A stretch of 17,679 nucleotides of DNA from an uncultured Microcaldota archaeon (GTDB lineage: Archaea > Micrarchaeota > Micrarchaeia > Anstonellales > Bilamarchaeaceae). Positions 1 to 7,544 of the stretch are shown here, piece by piece (positions within the stretch are counted from its first letter, which is position 1; each line of letters opens with the position of its first letter). Made by a program: the position numbers and the translations under genes. Under the pieces are notes generated by a model, which was given only the letters and a program-made list of their open reading frames with translations, was not told where the DNA came from and made no database searches. Location of the stretch: positions 1 through 17,679 of the forward strand of contig CAILMU010000082.1 of the NCBI GenBank assembly GCA_903835325.1. The letters run 5' to 3'.

Positions 1-462
1 GCCTTCCATGCATCCCATGTAGTAGATGTTGCCTTTGCCTATCGAGACTATTCTGGTGCAGGTGGCGCCTGCGCTGGTCACAGCGACCTCGCTGCGCACA
101 TTATCTTTTCCTTGCATGTAGACTTTTGCTGTAGTCGTCTGGCCGTCCGAAGTGGATGTGATGTCGCATTGCACAGGGACTCCGAGGCCTAGCAGCTGTT
201 CGTATGTCTTTCCGACAAGGTCGCCTAGGCCGCCCTGCTGGTTTTGAGCGCCGGTTCCTGCGCTCGCGTTGCCTTCGGTCGCTCCTTGGCTGCCGGAGCT
301 GTTCGGGGCAGCTGCTCCTCCGCTCGGGGCGCCTCCGGTTGACGGAGCCCCGCCTTGCGGCTGCGCGCCGGTTGTTCCAGTGCCCGTTGGCGGGCTTGTG
401 CAACCAGCGAGGAGGATTATAGATACCAAGAATAGAACCAATAATGATTTTTGGCCGAACAT
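1..462 (-). CDS. Secreted lipoprotein, 3' end beyond window
   Basis: The frame is open from an ATG at 462 to the window edge (154 codons, no stop reached), so the C-terminus is missing. The N-terminus is a typical lipoprotein signal: a lysine at residue 5, a hydrophobic run at about 7-19, and the lipobox LLAG-Cys21. A low-complexity linker rich in Gly, Ala, Thr, Ser, Pro and Gln (about 22-76) follows, the usual spacer of archaeal surface proteins. The visible start of the folded part has Cys residues near 98, 137 and 151, suggesting extracellular disulfides. The protein should be lipid-anchored on the outer face of the cell membrane. A TATA-like box centred 25 nt upstream implies a leaderless transcript starting at this ATG. 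The function is unknown; the anchoring is seen in the sequence, the role is not. Confidence 0.82.
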   Translation of the reverse strand, partial: MFGQKSLLVLFLVSIILLAGCTSPPTGTGTTGAQPQGGAPSTGGAPSGGAAAPNSSGSQGATEGNASAGTGAQNQQGGLGDLVGKTYEQLLGLGVPVQCDITSTSDGQTTTAKVYMQGKDNVRSEVAVTSAGATCTRIVSIGKGNIYYMGCMEG

Positions 463-482
463 GAGCTCGAAATCGGTATTAA

Positions 483-492
483 GATTTATAAA
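483..492 (-). promoter_or_regulatory. TATA box of the lipoprotein gene
   Basis: On the minus strand this reads TTTATAAATC. Its centre is about 25 nt from the ATG at 462, the usual TATA-to-start distance in archaea, so the transcript probably has no leader. It lies between the lipoprotein gene and the stop of the upstream 1,466-codon gene, so the lipoprotein gene probably has its own promoter. Confidence 0.6.
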
Positions 493-537
493 GCTGATTA
501 GGGGGTTGGACCGAAAATGCAGGTATTTTCTCGCTGC

Positions 538-3500
538 TTAGTATTGGAAAGCTTCCAACGCACCAGCGAATCCTGCGCGTTTGGCCATCCGATCGAGCGC
601 CAGCGCGTTCTTGGCGAGCAGCATCACGTTGAGGGGGATCGTGCCGTTATGTTCTGTCACGATAGCCGAGACATCGCTGATGAACGAGCTGATATCGCTT
701 TTGCCCGAATCAGTGAGGCGCACCTCTAGCCTTTTTCCCAGCGCATCTTTATCCATCTTGGAGTTCTCCTCGAAGCCGCACAGATAATCGGAAATCGCAT
801 GGGCCAGGGCGGGCTTGTCGTTCGCCAGGAACACAAGGCTTCCGATGAATTCCTTATCATGCTCGCTGAGGGCTATCAGGTAGTTGTTATCGAGCCAGGC
901 GATACCCTTCATTGGCTCTTCGGCAGATACGGACGAAGCGGCATCGCTCTTGCCATCGTTTGAGGGGCCGGGCTCCATGATACGTATATTGCCCACATGA
1001 ATATCGGCGTGCACCAGTCCATTGCCTATCTGGTGGACGACGTTCTTGGTGATGAGCGAGACGACCTGCTTCATGTCATAATCCAGCTTCAGTTCATGCC
1101 ATTTCGTGAGGTTTCGGCCGTGGACGAATTCTTCTGCGACAGCCTTTTTTCCGCCATGGATGAGCGATGGGACATGTATGCGGTACGGGTTCCCTTCCAC
1201 AGAGAAGCCTTCGTTCTGCCTCTTGAAATCCTCGAGGGATCTCGCGCCGTCGAATTTCGTGTCAGCGCTTATCCATCTCCTTATGTTCTCCACGATCGGG
1301 ACTGCGCGCTCGAGGCGGGGCTCCGAAGAGAATATCTGGTTGAGGTTGTCGCATATGGCGCCTGCGCGGTAAGCCACGTTGGGGTTCACGACTTTCAGGG
1401 CGCAGGGCTTGCCGTCGACTACGGCGCTGTATACGCTGACCAGCGAGCCTCCGCCGGCACGGGGACCGAATCTCTCGAGCCTCTGTTTAAGCACCGCCTC
1501 GCCGTTCGTGGCCTTGTCCACGGTATGGAACGCAGATAGCTTCAGTTGCCCTTTCACATTGTCATAGACATCGTCGAATTCGCGCCTGAGCTCCTCGGGC
1601 AAATCAGCATACAGCCCCAGGGACTGGAGGAAACGAACGCCTGGCGCGCCCATCTTCGATGAGATGTGCTTGACGAATTCGACCGGCGACATGCGTTCGA
1701 TCCTGTCCGGCACTTCGAACGTGTATTCCAGGCATATCGAACTGAGTTTCGAGAACATGGTGCGGTCATCCCCGTCCTTCTGCATCATTCTTTCCTTTTC
1801 GCGTTCGATCCCGTAATCTTCATCGAGATAGCCCTCATAAGGAGACGAGAAAGCCCCGGAAAGATATGCTCTCAAGAAATCTGCGTACCGCTCGGTTATC
1901 TTCTTGAAATCTTTTTTATTGAAACCGTATCGGTTCTGGTTGCTGGCAAGGAAGTCAGCCTTTGCTTTCTCGACGGCATCATCCCAGCCGGCGGTCTGTT
2001 CAGGCTTGCCGAGCATGCGCTCGATGATGATGGGGTGCGTCAGGAAATAAAGGGTCGTGACATCGCTCTTCCTGGCGACCGCGGTGAAAGCGAGGGCGAG
2101 GAATTCGTGCACTTTCTCCTGCGCTTCTGTGGATGGCGGTTCCACGAAATTGTCGAAAAACCATTTCAGCGCGTCGGAACGCGAGCCTTCTTCCAGAAGG
2201 ATGCCGTCTTTGCCTATCAGAATCTGCTGTGCGATGACATGGCGGCCTTCGTAATCAAGGGTGTAGAGGTATTTTTCGAAATCGCTGATGTCATTTGCGG
2301 AGAGACCTGATTCCGTCATGTAGCGTTCCAACTTCGATTCGAGATTCGAGATGTCGTCCAGTGCATCATCCAGGTCATCTGAAGTTGAAAGCTGCGTTTC
2401 GACATTCGTATCGCCCAAATGGAATTCCGCTACTTTCTCCAGCGCCTTTCTGCATACCAGCGAGCGCAGTTCGAGATTGCTGGAGCGTGTGAGCAGCAGG
2501 GCCTTGAACAGAGCGCCCTTATCTTGCATGATATTGTCAAGGACACCTTCCCCCAAAACGAGCTTCCCTACGCTTTGCTCCTCGATGCCGTTGAGGCGCT
2601 CCACGATGCTCTTCTCGATAGCCCTGAGCCGCTCAGGGTCGTCGACGAATCGGTCGAGCAGCTCTTCCCTGGCATCGACAGAGCCATAGTCCGCGACGCG
2701 CCGGTCGTTGAAAAGGATTTTGTAGGCGTCATCTACTGGAAGCCTGCTGGCGAGCCTGGGCAGGACGGTTTTCTGGACCCTCATCTTGAGGTTCGGGTCC
2801 CGGATATAGAAGCTGAGGCTCAGGAGCTGGTCCAGATGTTTTGGATCCTCGAGATTGAACTTGAAGCGTTTGAAGCTCTCCAATGCGATGGCATCCGTGA
2901 TCGCGAATTGGGCTTCCATGCGTATCATAGCCGCGGAATAGGACTGAAGGTCATTGAAGTTGAGGTTCTTATTTACAGAGATGATTTCAAAGCAGGATTT
3001 CAGGAACCTGAAGTAGCCGTCCCTGTCTTTCACATGATCCTTGAGCTGGTTCTTGAGCGCGAACAGGAATATCGCGGGCTGCCCTATCTGGCTGATGCTG
3101 CGGAGCTCGTCTTCAGAGAAGCCACCTTTGCCTAGACCCAGGATAGAGAGCTGGTATTGGAATGTTCCTGTGTCGTCATCAAAAAGATAATGATTGTGTT
3201 CAAGGCAGGAGATGAGGGCGATGGACTGCTTTTTCGTGAAAGTTGCCTGGCCGAAGTAGGCGGATAGTTCGTTGAAGAACGCTTCCGGAAAATGATGCAT
3301 CAGCCCTCCCAATGCATCTCCTTTATCTAACAGTCCTTTTTGAGAACGGGATTGGAACGCTTCGCAGTAAGAATCGAGGAAATCCAAGAAGTCGTCCAGG
3401 GATTGCGGGGATATCGCTTGGATTATGGATTTCGACAAAGATATCGCACTATCGGAGCCTCCGGTTCTCGCTTCGCTTTCGCCGATTGATAAGATCCTCG

Positions 3501-4938
3501 AAATTGGGACCCTGAATTTATTCGGCGCGAATGTGAAATCGATGACATCTTCCACAGCCTTCTCCTTTTCCTTGAAGAACCGGGATTGCTTCAGTTTTAG
3601 CGCCTCTTCTTTCGACAGGCCGTGATAGCGGCAGACGTTGTCGAAGATGGCTATAGGATCGACGCTAGGGAATTCGGAGAATGCCTGCGAAAGATACGCA
3701 TCGATGCTGCTTTTGTCCTTCGGGGTAGCATTCAGGAGAAGGATAGCGCAGGCGGTCTCCTGCTTCGCAAAGCCGACATCCACTCCGTACCCTTGTTTCA
3801 TGGCGGATGAAAGGTTCTTCGCGCATTCGTAAGCCGCAACCGGCTCGAGCTTGCTTATACGGTATTCGAGAGCCGAATCGAAGGTCTTCAGGAATTCCTC
3901 GATCGGGATATTCAATGGCAGCTGGCCCATCCTCTTCAGGATATCCTGGAACGACGTGAAGAAGACCGGCGAGGATATGACTTTCATACGGCCCAAGGAA
4001 CGGTCTCCTGCGGCTATCTTGATGAAAACCGCGCACGCATCTTTCGCCTCTTCAGGCGAATCTGGGAATCGCTCTTCGATGAGTTCCTCGATCTTCTTCA
4101 CGAGCTTTCCTTTGAGGAGCTCCTTGTTGTCCTTGCTCAGGTTGGAGCCTACGGCAGACCGGTAATTCTCGAAAGCGCCTATCGGCCCGAGGCCGTCAGC
4201 GGCTTTTAGGGCAGAGGCGATATTTGCATCTGACAGGTGCCTGAAGATGGCCCATGGATCCTTGCCGACTTTTAATTGGGCGCGGATATCCGCTGGCATA
4301 GCATGGAGCTGGTCGTTCAGGGCGTCCAGGTCCACGAGCCGGATAGAATGTTCGGCGTTTATCAAGCGTGCGTATGTGGCGCCATGGGCAGCATCTGAAC
4401 TTCCTTTTTCCATCTCGGCTATCTTGCGCAGGAATAAGATGCCTCCATGCGGATTTATCCTGGATTCCTCTTTGCTATCTAAAATGGAATTGAGATCCGC
4501 TCGGTATTCATTTATTCTATTCTCGCCCATCTTCGCTAGCGGTGTGGACCAGCCGTAATCCGATTCGGCATGCCTCTCCCGTATATGCTGGAGCTCATGG
4601 CGCAATACGAATTCGAGCTCTTCCTGGAATTCGCAGAGTGCTATGAGCTTCTTCCCTATGACGATGGTGCCATCCGGCATTGAGAATGCGTTCAATTCAT
4701 CCCACTTTTTGGGTATGAGGAACTTGATGTCGGGGTTTGCTTTCACTATGGGAAGGGAATTGATGTATCTGGCCACAGGATGGTCGTCTGGAAGGAATTT
4801 GAATCTCTCGGCGAATTTCTCCCTCTCCAGGCGGCATCGCTTGTCGAAAAACGGTGGCACTGGCACTGAGCCTGCGGTTGCCTGCGGCTTGGGGTTCTTG
4901 GGCCCCCGGCTAGGCCGGGGGTTGACGGATAAATACAC
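538..4938 (-). CDS. Giant M48-like metallopeptidase / UbiB-like kinase fusion
   Basis: This encodes 1,466 residues. Residues about 60-200 match the M48 (HtpX/Ste24) peptidase core: NAFSMPDGTIVIG (83-95), zinc motif H114-E-L-Q-H118 and third-ligand motif E144-Y-R-A-D148. Residues about 1105-1440 look like a UbiB/ABC1 atypical kinase: a degenerate KxGQ region (FLQSLGLYADLPEEL), a glycine-rich loop (1161-1165), ALK with Lys1182, catalytic-loop motif H1310-A-D-I-H-V-G-N1317, and WLD with Asp1350 as likely metal ligand. About 900 residues between them look helical and soluble, and I do not recognise them. No signal peptide or transmembrane helix is evident, unlike HtpX/Ste24, so a cytoplasmic location is inferred. 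The start is GTG; no ATG is in frame until codon 87, and a TATA box lies 26 nt upstream. GTG codons near residue 25 are alternatives. Domain assignments come from motifs only; substrate and role are unknown. Confidence 0.85.
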   Translation of the reverse strand: MYLSVNPRPSRGPKNPKPQATAGSVPVPPFFDKRCRLEREKFAERFKFLPDDHPVARYINSLPIVKANPDIKFLIPKKWDELNAFSMPDGTIVIGKKLIALCEFQEELEFVLRHELQHIRERHAESDYGWSTPLAKMGENRINEYRADLNSILDSKEESRINPHGGILFLRKIAEMEKGSSDAAHGATYARLINAEHSIRLVDLDALNDQLHAMPADIRAQLKVGKDPWAIFRHLSDANIASALKAADGLGPIGAFENYRSAVGSNLSKDNKELLKGKLVKKIEELIEERFPDSPEEAKDACAVFIKIAAGDRSLGRMKVISSPVFFTSFQDILKRMGQLPLNIPIEEFLKTFDSALEYRISKLEPVAAYECAKNLSSAMKQGYGVDVGFAKQETACAILLLNATPKDKSSIDAYLSQAFSEFPSVDPIAIFDNVCRYHGLSKEEALKLKQSRFFKEKEKAVEDVIDFTFAPNKFRVPISRILSIGESEARTGGSDSAISLSKSIIQAISPQSLDDFLDFLDSYCEAFQSRSQKGLLDKGDALGGLMHHFPEAFFNELSAYFGQATFTKKQSIALISCLEHNHYLFDDDTGTFQYQLSILGLGKGGFSEDELRSISQIGQPAIFLFALKNQLKDHVKDRDGYFRFLKSCFEIISVNKNLNFNDLQSYSAAMIRMEAQFAITDAIALESFKRFKFNLEDPKHLDQLLSLSFYIRDPNLKMRVQKTVLPRLASRLPVDDAYKILFNDRRVADYGSVDAREELLDRFVDDPERLRAIEKSIVERLNGIEEQSVGKLVLGEGVLDNIMQDKGALFKALLLTRSSNLELRSLVCRKALEKVAEFHLGDTNVETQLSTSDDLDDALDDISNLESKLERYMTESGLSANDISDFEKYLYTLDYEGRHVIAQQILIGKDGILLEEGSRSDALKWFFDNFVEPPSTEAQEKVHEFLALAFTAVARKSDVTTLYFLTHPIIIERMLGKPEQTAGWDDAVEKAKADFLASNQNRYGFNKKDFKKITERYADFLRAYLSGAFSSPYEGYLDEDYGIEREKERMMQKDGDDRTMFSKLSSICLEYTFEVPDRIERMSPVEFVKHISSKMGAPGVRFLQSLGLYADLPEELRREFDDVYDNVKGQLKLSAFHTVDKATNGEAVLKQRLERFGPRAGGGSLVSVYSAVVDGKPCALKVVNPNVAYRAGAICDNLNQIFSSEPRLERAVPIVENIRRWISADTKFDGARSLEDFKRQNEGFSVEGNPYRIHVPSLIHGGKKAVAEEFVHGRNLTKWHELKLDYDMKQVVSLITKNVVHQIGNGLVHADIHVGNIRIMEPGPSNDGKSDAASSVSAEEPMKGIAWLDNNYLIALSEHDKEFIGSLVFLANDKPALAHAISDYLCGFEENSKMDKDALGKRLEVRLTDSGKSDISSFISDVSAIVTEHNGTIPLNVMLLAKNALALDRMAKRAGFAGALEAFQY
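4903..4921. repeat. Perfect GC-rich hairpin within the first codons of the giant gene
   Basis: The sequence CCCCCGGC-TAG-GCCGGGGG forms an 8-bp perfect GC stem with a 3-nt loop. It lies 17-36 nt inside the proposed GTG start of the 1,466-codon gene and encodes residues of a Pro/Arg/Gly-rich tail that is unlikely to belong to the folded peptidase. It could limit translation of a leaderless message, or show that the true start lies further in. It could also be chance from GC-rich proline and glycine codons. Confidence 0.5.
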
Positions 4939-4960
4939 ATATTAATGTATATTATAACAT

Positions 4961-4968
4961 ATTATAAA
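4961..4968 (-). promoter_or_regulatory. TATA box of the giant peptidase-kinase gene
   Basis: Minus-strand TTTATAAT is centred about 26 nt from the GTG at 4938, predicting transcription from the start codon itself. The surrounding stretch 4930-4970 is strongly AT-rich compared with its flanks, as expected for a promoter. This placement is the main reason for preferring the 4938 GTG over later start codons. Confidence 0.6.
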
Positions 4969-5003
4969 GATAGCAGTGGGCGCGATTTAGCCAGGAATAA
5001 CGG

Positions 5004-5013
5004 TTTTTATATA
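5004..5013 (+). promoter_or_regulatory. TATA box of pyrD-pyrK
   Basis: TTTTTATATA is centred about 35 nt before the pyrD ATG, predicting a leader of about 8 nt. It is separate from the divergent TATA at 4961-4968, so the two genes use distinct promoters within a 105-bp gap. Confidence 0.55.
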
Positions 5014-5043
5014 CTCGGTGGTAAAGGATTTCGGTCGTGAACC

Positions 5044-5970
5044 ATGTCTTCTTTGGATTCCAGATTCTTCGGAAAGAAAGTGAAGAACCCCCTAGTCCTT
5101 GCTTCAGGCGTACTAGGCGTCACTAAAGCGAGCCTTGAGACCGTTTGCGATAACGGATGCGGCATCGTGACAACGAAATCGCTCACTCCGGAAGCGCGCA
5201 AGGGCCATGACGGCCCTAATATAGTAGAGACAGAGTGCGGGCTCCTGAACGCTATGGGTTATCCGAACCCAGGGATAGACGAGGGGCTGAAGGAGTTTGC
5301 TCCCTGGAAAAGGAAGGACGAAGCGCTGATCGTGAGCATCGTCGGGAAGGACAAGGCCGAGTTCGGGATGCTTGCCGAACGGATCGAAGCAGCGGGAAAG
5401 GTTTTGGGGGCGAACGCCATCGAAGCAGTGATTTCCTGTCCGCATACGCCTGGTTATGGGATGATGGCTGGGCAGGGAACGCCTGAATGCGTCTGCGACA
5501 TCACGAGTGCCATCAAGGAGAAGACGAAACTTCCGCTCATCATAAAATTATCTCCTTCAGTTCCGGGCGAGGTGAAGCTCGCGAAAAGCGCTGAGGACGC
5601 CGGAGCCGACTGCATAAACATGGGAAACTCTCTCGGGCCTGGGATGAAGATTGACCTGAATAGGAAGAGACCGATACTAGGTTTCGGAATGGGAGGACTC
5701 AGCGGGCCGGCGATAAAACCTATCGCGATACGATGCGTCTACGACATATACAAGGCGATCGATATCCCGATAATCGGCACCGGAGGGATAACGAATGGCA
5801 CCGACGCCATCGAGATGATGATGGCCGGAGCGAGCTATGTCGGGGTCGGGACAGCAGTTTATTTCAGGGGGCCCAAGGTCTTCGGGACAATCGCTGCTGA
5901 GATAAAGGATTGGATGGAGAAGAACGGATATTCGAAACCAGAGAAGATAGTGGGTGCTGCTCATGTTTGA
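5044..5970 (+). CDS. pyrD: Dihydroorotate dehydrogenase, FMN catalytic subunit (class 1B type)
   Basis: 308 residues, normal for the family. PyrD oxidises dihydroorotate to orotate in pyrimidine synthesis. Visible family marks are the N-terminal FFGKKVKNPLVLASG, TTKS with Lys45, GLLNAMG with Asn69, active-site SCPH with Cys132 as catalytic base (Cys is typical of class 1), GNSLGPGM with Asn195, and the FMN phosphate-binding segments GTGGI (about 245-249) and GVGTAVYF. Relative to the well-studied Lactococcus enzyme, Val129 replaces a usual active-site Asn and His134 replaces another; CPH at the latter place is, as I recall, common in archaeal members. The adjoining, overlapping pyrK supports the 1B heterotetramer that passes electrons to NAD. 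The start follows a TATA box, and no Shine-Dalgarno sequence is obvious. Confidence 0.95.
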   Translation: MSSLDSRFFGKKVKNPLVLASGVLGVTKASLETVCDNGCGIVTTKSLTPEARKGHDGPNIVETECGLLNAMGYPNPGIDEGLKEFAPWKRKDEALIVSIVGKDKAEFGMLAERIEAAGKVLGANAIEAVISCPHTPGYGMMAGQGTPECVCDITSAIKEKTKLPLIIKLSPSVPGEVKLAKSAEDAGADCINMGNSLGPGMKIDLNRKRPILGFGMGGLSGPAIKPIAIRCVYDIYKAIDIPIIGTGGITNGTDAIEMMMAGASYVGVGTAVYFRGPKVFGTIAAEIKDWMEKNGYSKPEKIVGAAHV

Positions 5971-6763
5971 GGAAGGGACCAGGCTAGGGATGAAGAGCGC
6001 GAAGGTGAAGAGAACATTCGCCGAGAATTACCGCGTGACTACGGTCGAGATAGACCACGCGATGGAAGAGGCTAACCCCGGCCAGTTCATCATGGTATGG
6101 ATGCCGGGAATCGGAGAGAAGCCCATGAGCATAGGGAACAGGTATCCACTCACGATTTCTGTAGCGAATGTCGGGAAGGTCTCCGAAGCGATAGGGAAAT
6201 TGAAGGCTGGCGAGATGATTTCTTTCCGGGGGCCGCTCGGGAAGCCGTTCGCTGTGGAGAAAAGCTTCAGGCGCATACTCGTGATTGGCGGCGGCTATGG
6301 AGTGGTTCCCATGTATTTCCTTGCTAAAAGCGCGCGCGAGAACGGGCTCGAGATCGTATCCGTTATCGGAGGCAAGACCGGCAAGGATATCATCTATGAG
6401 AAGCAGCTCTTCGCAGTATGCCGAGAAGTTTATGTTACTACGGACGATGGAACTCGCGGGAAAAAAGGCACGGTCATGAGCGAGGCTGAAACGCTCATCT
6501 CCTCCAAAGGTTTCGATTGCGTCTATTGCTGCGGACCTGAGCGGATGATGCAGGCGATTGCGCTATTCTGTGAGATGCACAGCATACCCTGCCAGGTGAG
6601 CGTGGAGAGGTACATGAAATGCGGTGTCGGGGTGTGCGGCTCGTGCGATATCGGGGGGAAGACATGCTGTAAGGACGGGCCCGTTTTTTCAGGAGAGGAT
6701 GCCCTCAAATTGGCTGATTTCGGGAAAGCGCACCACGATGCGAGCGGGAAGAGGACAGTATAG
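5963..6763 (+). CDS. pyrK: Dihydroorotate dehydrogenase electron-transfer subunit
   Basis: 266 residues from the ATG at 5963, which overlaps the pyrD stop by 8 nt and has GGTG 6 nt upstream; this favours it over the in-frame GTG at 5954. An ATG at 5990 (MKSAKVKR) also matches where many PyrK proteins begin. The fold is ferredoxin-reductase-like: FAD-binding segment NRYPLTIS (59-66), dinucleotide-binding GGGYGVVP (109-116), and a C-terminal [2Fe-2S] site with Cys220, Cys225, Cys228 and Cys236 in CGVGVCGSC and CKDGPVF. The gap between third and fourth cysteine is short (7 residues) compared with Lactococcus PyrK. The subunit carries electrons from PyrD FMN to NAD. Translational coupling to pyrD is likely. 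Confidence 0.93.
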   Translation: MFEEGTRLGMKSAKVKRTFAENYRVTTVEIDHAMEEANPGQFIMVWMPGIGEKPMSIGNRYPLTISVANVGKVSEAIGKLKAGEMISFRGPLGKPFAVEKSFRRILVIGGGYGVVPMYFLAKSARENGLEIVSVIGGKTGKDIIYEKQLFAVCREVYVTTDDGTRGKKGTVMSEAETLISSKGFDCVYCCGPERMMQAIALFCEMHSIPCQVSVERYMKCGVGVCGSCDIGGKTCCKDGPVFSGEDALKLADFGKAHHDASGKRTV

Positions 6764-6772
6764 GGGAATGGA

Positions 6773-6785
6773 TTTTTCTATTTTT
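6773..6785 (+). terminator. T-rich terminator of pyrDK
   Basis: Two runs of five T separated by CTA lie 10 nt after the pyrK stop and end where the convergent CheD-like gene ends. Oligo-T without a hairpin is the usual archaeal intrinsic terminator. The first two bases after the T runs belong to the stop codon of the opposite gene. Confidence 0.5.
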
Positions 6786-7387
6786 CAGAGGCTCCCGACG
6801 ATTACGTTCCCGTTGCGTGAATCTATCATGAAATCCCGTTCGTCCCTGAATTCGAAAGCCCTCAGCTTCCCCTCTTTGAAAAGCCCCCGGACGGTTGCCA
6901 AGGATATCTCCTGGAGGGCGATTGTCTCTTCTGGGGGCCTTACGCCTTCGGGGATATTGAAATAATATAAGTTGTATTTTGATTTCGATTTGCCATGGCT
7001 GTCGAATCCGTTTTTCTTGACTGACTGGCCGGCCTTGTCTGCCATTGCAATCAGGTCGCATGAAATCTTGCACAGGCTCAGCATCGGGCTCGGGAAACTC
7101 CCGCCGAATGCAAGATGGGCGACTCCAGCCACCTGATTCTCCGGGTCATGTATCGCAATCCCGACACAGCAGAGCAGGCCGACGGTCCCGATATATTGTT
7201 TGCCGGTCGAAGGCGTGGTGATGCCAAGCCTGTCAATCCCCACAATCCTGGCCTCGCTTTCGAGAATAGGGAGCTTTTCGTCATGGAACGTTCTGTGCTT
7301 GATCGCCTGGTATGAATTGAAGTGGGCCCTGACCATTTCGGGATATCCCGTGCTCTGGCGGGGGATTGGCTGGGGCTGTCTCAACAT
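6785..7387 (-). CDS. CheD-like cysteine hydrolase (putative protein deamidase)
   Basis: 200 residues. The central segment IGTVGLLCCVGIAIHDP...VAGVAHLAF resembles the CheD signature, in which a Cys and a His 17 residues apart form the catalytic pair; here Cys74 and His91 have exactly that spacing. CheD deamidates glutamines in chemoreceptors, but no chemotaxis gene is in this window and the flanking segments (1-65 and 110-200) do not look like standard CheD. The C-terminal part has a strand-rich look (FEFRDERDFMIDSRNGNVIV). The substrate cannot be inferred. The gene is convergent with pyrK and divergent from the rib operon, with its own TATA box 28 nt before the ATG, so it is probably leaderless. 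Family assignment rests on one motif region. Confidence 0.7.
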   Translation of the reverse strand: MLRQPQPIPRQSTGYPEMVRAHFNSYQAIKHRTFHDEKLPILESEARIVGIDRLGITTPSTGKQYIGTVGLLCCVGIAIHDPENQVAGVAHLAFGGSFPSPMLSLCKISCDLIAMADKAGQSVKKNGFDSHGKSKSKYNLYYFNIPEGVRPPEETIALQEISLATVRGLFKEGKLRAFEFRDERDFMIDSRNGNVIVGSL

Positions 7388-7410
7388 ATATTAGGGTATA
7401 TGGCGGATTG

Positions 7411-7420
7411 GTTTTATAAA
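7411..7420 (-). promoter_or_regulatory. TATA box of the CheD-like gene
   Basis: Minus-strand TTTATAAAAC is centred about 28 nt from the ATG at 7387, consistent with a leaderless transcript. It lies over 60 bp from the ribB operator palindromes, so the two divergent promoters may be controlled separately. Confidence 0.6.
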
Positions 7421-7483
7421 CACTTATATCCAGCAAGTAAAACACTAATTCTCAACAGAAGACACACGGATTCGGGATGTTTG

Positions 7484-7501
7484 TTACCAAAAAAATGGTA
7501 A
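7484..7501. promoter_or_regulatory. Upstream operator palindrome of the rib operon
   Basis: TTACCA and TGGTAA face each other across six A residues, an 18-bp inverted repeat. It directly abuts a second 18-bp palindrome, so half-sites recur every 18 bp. The junction itself forms GGTAATTACC (7497-7506), a further perfect palindrome. Its position just upstream of the ribB TATA box fits a regulator binding site. Confidence 0.65.
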
Positions 7502-7519
7502 TTACCTATAAATAGGTAA
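7502..7519. promoter_or_regulatory. Operator palindrome enclosing the ribB TATA box
   Basis: TTACCTAT-AA-ATAGGTAA is a perfect 8-bp inverted repeat with a 2-bp centre. TATAAATA (7507-7514) lies exactly in the middle, about 34 nt before the ribB ATG, so a bound protein would block TBP. A repressor that senses flavin is the obvious idea. The archaeal riboflavin kinase/regulator RbkR is a candidate, but I cannot verify its motif here, and no such gene is in the window. Confidence 0.7.
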
Positions 7520-7544
7520 ATAGCGATATCCAAATGCTGATTTG

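Noticed and set aside
997..3135. Long plus-strand open frames at 997-1539, 1666-2310 and 2419-3135
   Set aside because: They are antisense to the giant peptidase-kinase gene, have compositions expected from its reverse complement, show no domain motif, and no TATA box or ribosome site precedes them.
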